A DNA stretch of 64,000 bases, from the NCBI GenBank assembly GCA_963704855.1, contig CAVPHY010000028.1, forward strand, positions 248,001 through 312,000, given 5' to 3'. The translations under genes were made by a program, and so were the position numbers. The DNA is from SZUA-36 sp963704855 (lineage in GTDB: Bacteria; Pseudomonadota; Gammaproteobacteria; Xanthomonadales; SZUA-36). Under the pieces are notes generated by a model. The model was not told the DNA's origin and searched no databases. It saw only the letters and a list, made by a program, of their open reading frames with translations. The number at the start of each line of letters is the position of its first letter. Positions within the stretch are counted from its first letter, which is position 1. This document shows, piece by piece, positions 49,181 to 57,185 of the stretch.

Positions 49181-51758
49181 GCGGGGCAGGTATATGAAAT
49201 TTTCCATCCTTGGCGGATTGCTGATCTCGGTTTTCAGCCTGTCATCTACCGCCAGCGGGTTGCATCCCGAGGTGCCGATACTGGACGCACTGGGTAATCC
49301 CGTTGTTGAGAGCGGTCTGCCGATGTCTACCATGACCAGTTGTGGCGGCGACTGTCACCAGACGGCCTATATCATGGCCAACAGTGACCATGCCGATGCC
49401 GGCGCCAGCCAGTTGGGGCAGGGTACAAATGCCCATGACTGGCAAGAGGGCCCGGGTTATTACGGCGGGTGGAACCCGCTCGCATACGACACCGATGGCC
49501 TGATCACGGGCGGTATGATGGACCTGGAAGCCTGGCTGAAGCGCTACGGATCCCGGCATGTCGGTGGCGGACCCGTTGCGGGTCTTGTCGACATGGATTG
49601 CCTGCTTTGCCACACGGATATTGACCCGTCTGCGCGCGAAACAGCGCTACGTAGCGGTGATTACGCCTGGGCCAACTCCGCCCCGCTTTCCTCGCAGGGA
49701 GTCCTTGTACAGGATAATGGCCAGTGGCGATGGGATACATCAAAATTCCAGGCCAATGGCGCCCTCCAGCCAGGTCTGCTGGACATACGCAAACCTCGTG
49801 ATGAAAATTGTGGCCAGTGTCACGGTATTGTTGAGAACAGCCTGGATATGCCACTCACCATACCTTCGGATCTGGAGGCACGGCATAACACCAGCCGGAC
49901 CGGGCAAGTCATTTCGCCTCAGAAACTGCTCAATAGCGGCCTGAACATCACGGACAAGGAGGAACTGGATTACCCGTTCGATGTTCATGCCGACCGTGTC
50001 GTGGGCTGTGTTAATTGCCATTACTCGCTGAATAACCCCGTTTATTTCAGGCAAAGGGCGGAAAGCCAACCGGTTCATCTTGATTTTGATCCGCGTCGCT
50101 TGAGCAACGCTGAATACCTGGTCCGGCCACTGCATCAATTTGCCAAGGGCCGCTCCACCCTGGGCCTGGCGGCAGCCAGCTCCCAAGACAGCCTGCGTCG
50201 TTGTGAATCCTGTCACGATGCCGAAAACGTCCATGAGTGGCTTCCGTACAAACAACGGCATTTTGCATCACTGGCCTGCGAATCGTGCCATATACCCAAG
50301 TTGTTTGGCCCCGGTTTACAGACAGTGGACTGGACCATGCTGGATAGCAAAAGGCAACCATTAAGGCAATACCGTAACGTCACTGGCGACCCGGTGGCGG
50401 TCGACAGCCTGATTGAAGGTTTCAGACCTTTGATTCTTCCAAGAGCCGATGGCGAAGGTGGTTTCCACCTGGCGCCATTTAACCTGGTTACCAGCTGGTA
50501 CTGGAGCGCGGGCGATCCGGCCATGCCAGTTTCAAGAGCACAGCTCGAAGCGGCGGTTTTCCTGGATGGGGCCTATCACCCCGACCTGGTCACTGCTCTC
50601 GACACGGATGGAGATGGGCAACTGACCGGTATCGAATTGCGCCTGGTGGATGAGTCCGCTGTCAGCGCGGTCAGAAACCGTTTGCAGGCTAGCGGGCTGA
50701 CCGGTTTGCAAATACAGGGTGAGATTACACCGTTTTCAATCAGTCACAACGTGGTCAATGGCCAACGCGCCACGAAGGACTGCCACTATTGCCACGACCG
50801 CGATTCTGTACTGGCTGCATCTTTCAGCCTGTCCGACTACCTGCCCGGAGATGTGCAGCCGCAGGCAGGCTCTTTTACAGGCGTCAAGTTTTCAGGTGAG
50901 GTCTCAACCGGTCCGGCTGGCAATGTCAGTTTTCTTTCCGACAGCCACCGCGCAGGTTTCTATATTATCGGCCTGCATGCTGAAAACTGGGCGGATATGC
51001 TTGGTTTGCTGATGTTCCTGGGTATTACGCTGGGTGTCAGCATCCATGCCATGGCGCGCTACATTTCATCGCGCCGCCGGCCACCAGCTCATCATCAGCT
51101 GGAGCGTGTCCATATGTACGATGCATACGAGCGCCTGTGGCACTGGTTGCAGGCCAGCGCCATCCTGTTGCTGCTGTTCACCGGTCTGATCATCCACAAG
51201 CCGCATTTCTTCAGCATGTTCAGCTTCCCGTACGTGGTCAATGTACACAACGTGCTGGGCTTTATACTGCTGACCAATGCGGCCCTATCGCTGTTCTATC
51301 ACCTTGCCAGCGGTGAGATACGCCAGTACCTGCCGGAACCCAAAGGATTCATTGCACGTTCAATGGCGCAGGCGATGTATTACAGCCAGGGTATTTTTGC
51401 CGGCAAACCCCACCCACTGGAAAAAACCAAGGCAAATAAGCTGAACCCGCTGCAACAGATCACCTATTTGGCGATTCTGAACATCCTGCTACCGGCACAG
51501 ATCATCACCGGTGTCTTGATCTGGGGTTTACAGCGTTGGCCACATATCGCCGCTGAACTGGGAGGACTACCGGTGCTGGCATTGGTCCATACCCTGGTCG
51601 CGTGGACCTTCGCCACTTTCATTGTTATGCATATTTACCTGACCACCACCGGCCATACACCGACCGCGGGCATCAAGTCCATGATCGTCGGTTGGGATGA
51701 AGTAGAGAAACACACGGGTGATGCCGTTACGGGCAACCCGCAAGGAGAGTCAAAATGA
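49173..51758 (+). CDS. Heptaheme cytochrome c / EF-hand / cytochrome b fusion protein
   Basis: The 861-residue protein could also start at 49194 (MKFS), where the signal peptide begins. The periplasmic part contains CGGDCH (CX3CH), CLLCH, CGQCH, CVNCH, CESCH, CESCH and CHYCH. Between the sixth and seventh hemes lies an EF-hand-type loop DTDGDGQLTGIEL that should bind calcium. A TM helix (LLMFLGITLGVSIHA) and then a four-helix cytochrome b domain follow, with His in LWHWLQASAIL, VNVHNVLGF, ALVHTLVAW and VMHIYLTTTGH. It likely links the quinone pool to the octaheme enzyme encoded upstream. YeeE genes follow at 4 bases overlap. Confidence 0.88.
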   Translation: MNKRGRYMKFSILGGLLISVFSLSSTASGLHPEVPILDALGNPVVESGLPMSTMTSCGGDCHQTAYIMANSDHADAGASQLGQGTNAHDWQEGPGYYGGWNPLAYDTDGLITGGMMDLEAWLKRYGSRHVGGGPVAGLVDMDCLLCHTDIDPSARETALRSGDYAWANSAPLSSQGVLVQDNGQWRWDTSKFQANGALQPGLLDIRKPRDENCGQCHGIVENSLDMPLTIPSDLEARHNTSRTGQVISPQKLLNSGLNITDKEELDYPFDVHADRVVGCVNCHYSLNNPVYFRQRAESQPVHLDFDPRRLSNAEYLVRPLHQFAKGRSTLGLAAASSQDSLRRCESCHDAENVHEWLPYKQRHFASLACESCHIPKLFGPGLQTVDWTMLDSKRQPLRQYRNVTGDPVAVDSLIEGFRPLILPRADGEGGFHLAPFNLVTSWYWSAGDPAMPVSRAQLEAAVFLDGAYHPDLVTALDTDGDGQLTGIELRLVDESAVSAVRNRLQASGLTGLQIQGEITPFSISHNVVNGQRATKDCHYCHDRDSVLAASFSLSDYLPGDVQPQAGSFTGVKFSGEVSTGPAGNVSFLSDSHRAGFYIIGLHAENWADMLGLLMFLGITLGVSIHAMARYISSRRRPPAHHQLERVHMYDAYERLWHWLQASAILLLLFTGLIIHKPHFFSMFSFPYVVNVHNVLGFILLTNAALSLFYHLASGEIRQYLPEPKGFIARSMAQAMYYSQGIFAGKPHPLEKTKANKLNPLQQITYLAILNILLPAQIITGVLIWGLQRWPHIAAELGGLPVLALVHTLVAWTFATFIVMHIYLTTTGHTPTAGIKSMIVGWDEVEKHTGDAVTGNPQGESK

Positions 51759-52279
51759 GTCAAGTATCAAGGGCCAGGCCCTATTTAAACCCCTACCTGT
51801 CCGGTACCTTGTTGGGTATCGTACTGTTCCTCGCATTTTTTATTACCGGCTCCGGCCTGGGTGCTTCCGGCGGTTTGAACCGTCTGCTGGTTTACGTGCA
51901 AAACGAGGTAAACCCGGAGCATATTGACCGGGTAGCCTACTTGCTGCAGATGGCCGGTGGAAACAGCAATCCACTGGATAGCTGGATCGTAGTCCTGACG
52001 GTTGGAACCATTTTCGGCGGTCTGATTTCCGGATTACTCGGTCGTCGCATGAAATTCGAGACCAACAAGGGACCGCAAATCAGTAACGGCAGCCGCTGGA
52101 TCATGGCATTTATTGGGGGCGCACTGATGGGTTACGGCGCCCGCCTGGCCAGGGGTTGTACATCAGGCCAGGCACTTTCAGGTGGTGCGGTACTGTCGGT
52201 TGGCAGTTGGGCATTCATGTTCGCGGTGTTTGCCGGTGCCTACGCACTGGCTTACTTTTTCCGTAAAGCCTGGAACTGA
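51755..52279 (+). CDS. YeeE/YedE-family sulfur transport membrane protein
   Basis: The 174-residue protein has about four TM helices. The motif GYGARLARGCTSGQALSGGAVLSVGSW contains the conserved Cys of the family, which in the thiosulfate transporter YeeE relays the substrate. It is roughly half the length of a full YeeE, and the next gene supplies a second half, so the two may pair. The start overlaps the preceding stop and follows AAGGAG. Confidence 0.88.
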   Translation: MSQVSRARPYLNPYLSGTLLGIVLFLAFFITGSGLGASGGLNRLLVYVQNEVNPEHIDRVAYLLQMAGGNSNPLDSWIVVLTVGTIFGGLISGLLGRRMKFETNKGPQISNGSRWIMAFIGGALMGYGARLARGCTSGQALSGGAVLSVGSWAFMFAVFAGAYALAYFFRKAWN

Positions 52280-52290
52280 GGAGAAATATC

Positions 52291-53523
52291 ATGGCAACTT
52301 TCCCACTTCCACTCGCAGACCTGTTCGGTCACTGGGGCTCCTACGCGGTATATGCCGTGATCGGTATAGCTTTTGGCATGACCCTTGAAAGTGCCGGTTT
52401 TGGTAATTCGAAACTACTGGCAGCGCAGTTCTACTTCAAGGATATGCGTGTTTTCAAAGTCATGTTCACCGCCATTATCGTGGCAATGACCCTGGTATTC
52501 CTGTCCTCCTCGCTGGGTATCCTGGATTACAACCTGGTCTGGGTTCCACCCACTTATCTATGGCCCGGTATCGTTGGCGGCCTGATAATGGGTGTCGGCT
52601 TTATTGTTGGCGGGTTTTGTCCCGGCACCTCGCTGGTGGGCATGGCAACCGGCAAGATCGACGCAATCGTATTCGTGCTGGGCGTCCTTTTTGGGATTTA
52701 CCTGTTTGGTGAAACCGTCGGCAGCTTCGCGGTCTTCTTCGATAGCTCCAACATGGGGCGATTTACGATACCGGAGTTGTTTAATACCAGTTATGGTGTT
52801 GTCGTAATCTGTATCGTCGTGGTTGCATTATTTCTCTTTATAATCGCGGAAAAGGTTGAAGCCATGATCAACGACAGGCCAGCGCAGAATTTTCCTGGCT
52901 GGTCAAAACCGGCTGCCGCTGCACTGGTGGCACTGGCAGGTGTTGCACTCATCGTCGGTCAGCCCAGCAGCGAGGATCGCTGGGAAAGGATCGCGGCTGA
53001 AAGCCAGGCCAGGCTGGATAACCGTGAAGTGCAGATTTCGTCTGCAGAGTTTATACAGTACCGGGACGATTCGAAAATCAAGATTATCCCGCTTGATGTC
53101 CGTGATGAGCGCTTCTACAACCAGTTCCACCTGCGTGGGGCGGTACATGTGCCACTGGACCAGGTGCAGGAAAAAGCCAGGGAGTTGCAGTTTGAACCTG
53201 CCAACACCGTTTTTGTCACCATCAGTAATGACGAAGCGGCGGCAACCGAGGCCTGGAAAATCCTTCGGGCACAAAGCCTGCCGAATATCTATATCCTGGA
53301 GGGCGGGATCAACGCCTGGCTGAAAAACTATGCCGCTGGAAGCCTTGGTGAGGAAGACCGGGTTTACAACCGGCAGGAAGATCAGCTGGCCTACCGGTTC
53401 AATGCAGCGACCGGTTCCCGGCATCCCGCCGCGGAGCCCAGCCCGGATGCCATCGATCTGAAGTTTGAGCCGAAGGTTATCCTGGAGTTAAAACGCGCAC
53501 CCACCAGTGGTGGGTGCGGCTAA
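52291..53523 (+). CDS. YeeE/YedE-family transporter fused to a Cys-less rhodanese domain
   Basis: The 410-residue protein has about seven TM helices with GGFCPGTSLVGMATGKIDAI (conserved Cys) in the first ~200 residues, then a hydrophobic segment near residues 208-226. A rhodanese-like domain follows (IIPLDVRDERFYNQFHLRGAVHVPL and LPNIYILEGGINAWLKN). At the place of the catalytic Cys loop it has TISNDEAAATEAW, so sulfur-transferase activity is unlikely and binding is more probable. Together with the previous gene it forms a probable thiosulfate or sulfur-compound importer for the octaheme module. Confidence 0.88.
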   Translation: MATFPLPLADLFGHWGSYAVYAVIGIAFGMTLESAGFGNSKLLAAQFYFKDMRVFKVMFTAIIVAMTLVFLSSSLGILDYNLVWVPPTYLWPGIVGGLIMGVGFIVGGFCPGTSLVGMATGKIDAIVFVLGVLFGIYLFGETVGSFAVFFDSSNMGRFTIPELFNTSYGVVVICIVVVALFLFIIAEKVEAMINDRPAQNFPGWSKPAAAALVALAGVALIVGQPSSEDRWERIAAESQARLDNREVQISSAEFIQYRDDSKIKIIPLDVRDERFYNQFHLRGAVHVPLDQVQEKARELQFEPANTVFVTISNDEAAATEAWKILRAQSLPNIYILEGGINAWLKNYAAGSLGEEDRVYNRQEDQLAYRFNAATGSRHPAAEPSPDAIDLKFEPKVILELKRAPTSGGCG

Positions 53524-53583
53524 ATATCCGGTCAGGACGGAATACCCGGATTCTGGAACAGCCGGCCCTTTATGGGGCCGACC

Positions 53584-53642
53584 AGGAGCCTGTCGGGTTT
53601 GACCGATCGTAGCGAAGATCATGTTAAATCCGACAGGCTCCT
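53584..53642. repeat. Imperfect inverted repeat aggagcctgtcgg family
   Basis: The arms aggagcctgtcgggttt (53584-53600) and aaatccgacaggctcct (53626-53642) differ at one position. The 25-base centre contains gatcgtagcgaagatc. The right arm ends at the stop codon of the following minus-strand lipoprotein gene. It resembles, in form only, the GGGGTCAGG repeats elsewhere in the window. Confidence 0.75.
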
Positions 53643-54009
53643 AACATACGGTTGAATCCTTGAATTTGTTATCTTCGCTCCAGATATTGATAACAAGCTT
53701 GTTGTTGCGCCGTAAGGCCTGCCATATGGCTTCTGACGGTGCGGGGCAGAGACTGCTCAGAACTGCCTGACGTTTGTCCGGATCGGGATTCAATGATCCG
53801 GGAACCAGGAAACCGACCCTTATCTCACTGCCGAATTCCCTTGCGCCCCTGAACAGCCAGCCACCGGCGCTCGCGCTCATGCTGGCAACCGGGTTCTCAA
53901 TATAGTAATTGTTAACCCATACGAGGGACTCGAAGGTGATGGGTTCGGGTTGTCCGCATGCGGACAGGAAAAGGGTGGACGCTATAGTGCAAAATAATTT
54001 AGCTTTCAT
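53641..54009 (-). CDS. Small lipoprotein, paralogue A of a tandem pair
   Basis: I chose the ATG at 54009 because AAGGAAG precedes it at 8 bases. The signal ends in the lipobox LSACGQ, so the mature protein is lipid-anchored. The 122 residues contain the blocks ESLVWVNNYYIENPVASM, ASAGGWLFRGAREFGSEIRV and NKLVINIWSEDNKFKDS. They are shared almost word for word with the protein at 54359-54727. Two conserved Cys remain in the mature part (SSLCPAPSEAIW and the C-terminal Cys) and could form a disulfide. I recognise no known family. Confidence 0.75.
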   Translation of the reverse strand: MKAKLFCTIASTLFLSACGQPEPITFESLVWVNNYYIENPVASMSASAGGWLFRGAREFGSEIRVGFLVPGSLNPDPDKRQAVLSSLCPAPSEAIWQALRRNNKLVINIWSEDNKFKDSTVC

Positions 54010-54358
54010 AGTGGTGCTTCCTTGCATCTGAACTCTCTGTTTTTTCGGGTCCGGCTAGAGACTCAAAAAATCCTGCCTTCCTGGCAGGGTCTCCTGGTAC
54101 ATGTATTTATGTTAATGCAAATATCATGCCTATTAACAGCTTGTGAATATATAGCCCTTAAATACAGTCACATAGGATTTTTTTCAAAAGACTGGTCTGC
54201 TACGGTGAAGTATGGAACTGGCCTAGATGCGTCAAAAAACTGACCAAAACCGTCAGTGATAAAACTAAAGGAATTTCAACGATATACCAAGGTATTGGCA
54301 CGGCCTGACAGACCATGCTTTTGATGGCTTGGAAAAACGTCCTGCCGGCCAGTTCTGG
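54010..54358. other. 349-bp region between the lipoprotein paralogues
   Basis: I see no convincing gene. A plus-strand frame of 73 codons at 54022-54243 has no Shine-Dalgarno and biased composition. The region contains a minus-strand terminator (54065-54088) and a short conserved leader (cagatgca...accact) also present upstream of paralogue B. Confidence 0.45.
54065..54088 (-). terminator. Rho-independent terminator between the paralogues
   Basis: Read on the minus strand, cctgcc-aggaa-ggcagg is followed by ATTTTTTG. It would end the transcript of paralogue B before paralogue A. Confidence 0.75.
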
Positions 54359-54727
54359 CTAACAGGTTGCCGAGGCTTTGAGTTTGTTGTCTTCGCTCCA
54401 GACATTGATAACAAGTTTGTTGCGCGAGTGCAGGGCCTTCCAGATGGACTCTGAGCTGGTAGGGCAGAGGCTGGTTAAAACCGCCTGCCGCTTGGCTGGG
54501 TCAGGGTTCATGGATCCCGACACCACAAAGCCGATTCTTATCTCACTGCCAAATTCCCTTGCGCCCTTGAACAGCCATCCACCGGCACTTGCATTGAGGC
54601 TCGAAACGGGGTGCTCGATATAGTAGTTATTGACCCAGACCAGTGATTCATAACTGATGGGCTCCGACTGTCCGCAAGCAGATAGGGACAACACGGACGC
54701 GACGGCTAACAGAAATTCCTTTTTCAT
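54359..54727 (-). CDS. Small lipoprotein, paralogue B of a tandem pair
   Basis: The ATG at 54727 aligns with the start of paralogue A; an ATG at 54748 preceded by GAGGCAG is an alternative. The lipobox LSACGQ and the blocks ESLVWVNNYYIEHPVSS, GGWLFKGAREFGSEIRIGF and NKLVINVWSEDNKLKAS are shared with A, at roughly 70% identity by eye. The upstream bases of both genes also align, so the duplication unit included regulatory DNA. Function unknown. The adjacency to a Mo-cofactor-type MocA/XdhC pair could be chance. Confidence 0.75.
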   Translation of the reverse strand: MKKEFLLAVASVLSLSACGQSEPISYESLVWVNNYYIEHPVSSLNASAGGWLFKGAREFGSEIRIGFVVSGSMNPDPAKRQAVLTSLCPTSSESIWKALHSRNKLVINVWSEDNKLKASATC

Positions 54728-54808
54728 TTTAATGAGTGGTTGCATCATGCATCTGCCTCAATATGATGCCTATATTGTTACTGCCCCAGGCTTCGGGGTC
54801 TACTGTCA

Positions 54809-55408
54809 CTAATTACAGATCGTGGCTTTCAAGATACTCAAATGGGCTTGCGTATCCAGGTCAAATGCCGCATTTTGTAAAGTGACTGGCGTCAGTATTC
54901 CAGGGTGTTTTTCAAGTATGCTACGCGCCCCTTTTTTGCCATCAAGTTCTCGTAGTTCTTCAAAATGACAGGCTGGAAAAATCACCGGTGGCATGTTTTC
55001 GCCCTCCGTCTGTGCGCAATAGATTCGCGCGGGATTTTCACGCCATGCATTCGTCAATGCTCGCAGATCGGACGTATGTAAGCGCCACTGGTCACAAAGA
55101 AGGATCATCACGGCGCTCGACTCCGCAGCGATACCAGACATACCGGCGGCGATGGAACTACCCATTCCGTTTGACCAGTAAGGGTTGTGAACCCAGCGAA
55201 CCGTGGTTTGGTGAACAGTATCCTTAACCGCCTTGGCGTTGGCACCCGTCACCACGATAATTTCCTGCGGGGTGATCGATTCTGCAATATTCACTGCATT
55301 TTGAATCAGCGTCCCGGATTTGAACTGCACCAGTTGTTTTGACTGCCCCAACCTATGGCTGCCACCGGCGGCGGGGATCAGGATACTGAGATTAGGGTGA
55401 TTGTTCAT
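54809..55408 (-). CDS. MocA/MobA-like nucleotidyltransferase
   Basis: The 199-residue protein starts with the NTP-transferase fold signature LIPAAGGSHRLGQSKQLVQF, where Gly-Gly-x2-Arg-Leu-Gly and the Lys of SKQL are the nucleotide-binding elements. Later segments are NPYWSNGMGSSIAAGM and ILLCDQW, the metal-binding Asp. MocA-type enzymes attach CMP to the molybdenum cofactor. It is coupled to an XdhC-like gene (4-base overlap), the normal pairing for maturation of molybdenum hydroxylases, but no hydroxylase gene lies in the window. Confidence 0.85.
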   Translation of the reverse strand: MNNHPNLSILIPAAGGSHRLGQSKQLVQFKSGTLIQNAVNIAESITPQEIIVVTGANAKAVKDTVHQTTVRWVHNPYWSNGMGSSIAAGMSGIAAESSAVMILLCDQWRLHTSDLRALTNAWRENPARIYCAQTEGENMPPVIFPACHFEELRELDGKKGARSILEKHPGILTPVTLQNAAFDLDTQAHLSILKATICN

Positions 55409-56493
55409 ACACCGGTTCGAGTCAGCATGCTGCCGTCACGCCGGTTCAAAAACGCATGGATTTCAGCAACGATGGCAAGCGCAATGGATTCGGGCATTTC
55501 CGCACCGATGTTGAGGCCCGCTGGTCCGTGGACATGGACACCTTCGGCGCCAATCTCGCTGAGCAGGCGATCCCGCCGTGCACGTGGCCCCAGGAGCCCG
55601 ATATAGGGCAGGGAGGCTTCAACGACCTGTGACAGGTAAGCCCGGTCATGTCCCAGGTGGTGGGTCATCAGCACCGCTGCATCCAGTTTTTCAAGTTGAA
55701 CGTGCCGATTGAGTTCAGATGGTTGCAAAACTAGCACCTCACACACAGCCGGAAACCGGTCTGCACGGGCAAAACCCGGCCGGTGATCGACGATGGTGCA
55801 ATTCCAGCCCATTTCGACCGCCAGGCGGGCGACGGGTACGGCATCATGGCCCGCGCCGCAGATCAGGATCGTGGGTGGCGGCATGATAGGAACCAGCAAC
55901 AGTTCACAATGGCCGGAACCCGTATCAATCGTTTCCTGCCAGTAGCGCCTGGACATATCATGTCCACTGGAAAACGAAGCCCCTTCGTGTGTAAGAATGC
56001 TTTTCATCAGCAAGTCGTCACCGGTGCTGAATTCCGTGCCGCAATTGAGCGCGAAATCACCCGTTTGGTAAGCCGGGTCGCTGCTTGCTGTAACGAGGCT
56101 TAACAGGCCATTGCTTTTGGCATTCCATGCCTTGTCCAGGGTTTCCAGAAAGCCGAACCGGGTGCTGCCATCCAGACGTTGCAACATCAGGTGAATGACG
56201 CCGTCACAGCCTAGACCGAGCCCCCAGGCAAAATCATCACCCTGGCTCATGTCGTAACAGACGTTGCGGGTTTTCCCGTCGGCAAATACGTCGCTTGCAT
56301 GCGCGGCCAGGTCGGCCTCGAGACAGCCGCCTGAAATAAGACCGCGATAGCTGCTGTCTGCAGCGATCAACATCATCGCGCCGGGTTTACGGTAGGTTGA
56401 ACCTGCCGTGGCGACCACGGTTCCCAGCACCAGTGCGTCATCGCCCCGGTGCGCGTGGTAAAACTCCAGTAATGCGGTTAGTCCAAGGTGCAT
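55405..56493 (-). CDS. XdhC/CoxI-family molybdenum-cofactor maturation protein
   Basis: The 362-residue product has the N-terminal XdhC block VVATAGSTYRKPGAMMLI, GLISGGCLEAD and WGLGLGCDGVIHLML. The C-terminal Rossmann domain contains ILICGAGHDAVPVARLAVEMGW and TIVDHRPGFA. XdhC/CoxI chaperones bind and sulfurate molybdenum cofactor before insertion into xanthine or CO dehydrogenase-type enzymes. It is translationally coupled to the nucleotidyltransferase gene. Its target is elsewhere or lost. Confidence 0.88.
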   Translation of the reverse strand: MHLGLTALLEFYHAHRGDDALVLGTVVATAGSTYRKPGAMMLIAADSSYRGLISGGCLEADLAAHASDVFADGKTRNVCYDMSQGDDFAWGLGLGCDGVIHLMLQRLDGSTRFGFLETLDKAWNAKSNGLLSLVTASSDPAYQTGDFALNCGTEFSTGDDLLMKSILTHEGASFSSGHDMSRRYWQETIDTGSGHCELLLVPIMPPPTILICGAGHDAVPVARLAVEMGWNCTIVDHRPGFARADRFPAVCEVLVLQPSELNRHVQLEKLDAAVLMTHHLGHDRAYLSQVVEASLPYIGLLGPRARRDRLLSEIGAEGVHVHGPAGLNIGAEMPESIALAIVAEIHAFLNRRDGSMLTRTGV

Positions 56494-56505
56494 GTGTTCA
56501 GCCTG

Positions 56506-57138
56506 TCAACAAGCGGGGTCAGATTCCAAAAAGCCCGATCTGTTATTTTCCCACAGTGGGTAGGAGGGCGATAGTCCGCGGATTCGCGTGATCAGGGAAA
56601 ACGTCCAGATAACGAAAAATCCACCGAAGAGCCCCGCCACATGCGACCAGGCATAAGGCGGCCAGCTTATATGTGTCACGATTGAGACACCCTGGGATAC
56701 CTCGACCAGCACCTTTGCGATGCTGCCGCAGGCTATCAGGACAATCAGCCAGGAGCGGGTCAACCGCCATTCAAACCAGAGCACGACCAGCAGCAAGGTA
56801 TTGAGCACACCGGAAAACCCGCAATAGTAGTCCAACTGTGCATAGGGCGTCAGAAGCAGGGCACTGACAAATGCGATTCCGGCCCCTGTTGACGCCAGCA
56901 GTGCGACCCGCGATCGGTATTCAAGCAGTGTCCCCAGCACGGCCAGACCAAGGCAGTTCCACAGCAGGTGCTTCAGGTCGGCGTGCATTAAATGTCCGCT
57001 GACGATGCGCCAGACTTCTCCGCGAAAGATATCAACGGCGTTGAAATAGAGTGGTGTCTTGTTCTCCACCAGCCAATGCAGGCCGATGAGGACTGTCAAC
57101 AAGCCAATGGTTAGAAGTGGAGTTCGTTGAGTTGTCAT
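56506..57138 (-). CDS. rrtA: Rhombosortase (rhomboid-family intramembrane protease)
   Basis: The 210-residue membrane protein has about six TM helices. Rhomboid elements: GHLMHADLKHLLWNCLGLAVLG in an early helix, the catalytic Ser in YYCGFSGVLNTLL and the catalytic His in AWSHVAGLFGGF. The short form and sequence fit rhombosortases, which cut GlyGly-CTERM tails of surface proteins. Such a substrate is encoded directly upstream at 57186. The last ~10 residues are encoded within a half-copy of the GGGGTCAG repeat (56514-56526), so the C-terminus may have been altered by it. Confidence 0.88.
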   Translation of the reverse strand: MTTQRTPLLTIGLLTVLIGLHWLVENKTPLYFNAVDIFRGEVWRIVSGHLMHADLKHLLWNCLGLAVLGTLLEYRSRVALLASTGAGIAFVSALLLTPYAQLDYYCGFSGVLNTLLLVVLWFEWRLTRSWLIVLIACGSIAKVLVEVSQGVSIVTHISWPPYAWSHVAGLFGGFFVIWTFSLITRIRGLSPSYPLWENNRSGFLESDPAC

Positions 57139-57152
57139 GATCGTACCTCCGC

Positions 57153-57178
57153 AAAAAGGGCAGCCCGAAGGCTGCCCT
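57153..57178 (-). terminator. UUCG-loop rho-independent terminator between VIT/VWA and rhombosortase genes
   Basis: On the minus strand the stem agggcagcc-ttcg-ggctgccct is followed by TTTTTGC. The 9-bp GC-rich stem and UUCG tetraloop are very stable. It lies between the substrate gene and the protease gene and may set a lower protease level. Confidence 0.85.
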
Positions 57179-57185
57179 CGTAAAC

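Noticed and set aside
54022..54243. 73-codon plus-strand open frame between the lipoprotein paralogues
   Set aside because: It has no ribosome-binding site, overlaps the start region of paralogue A and a terminator, and shows no family resemblance.
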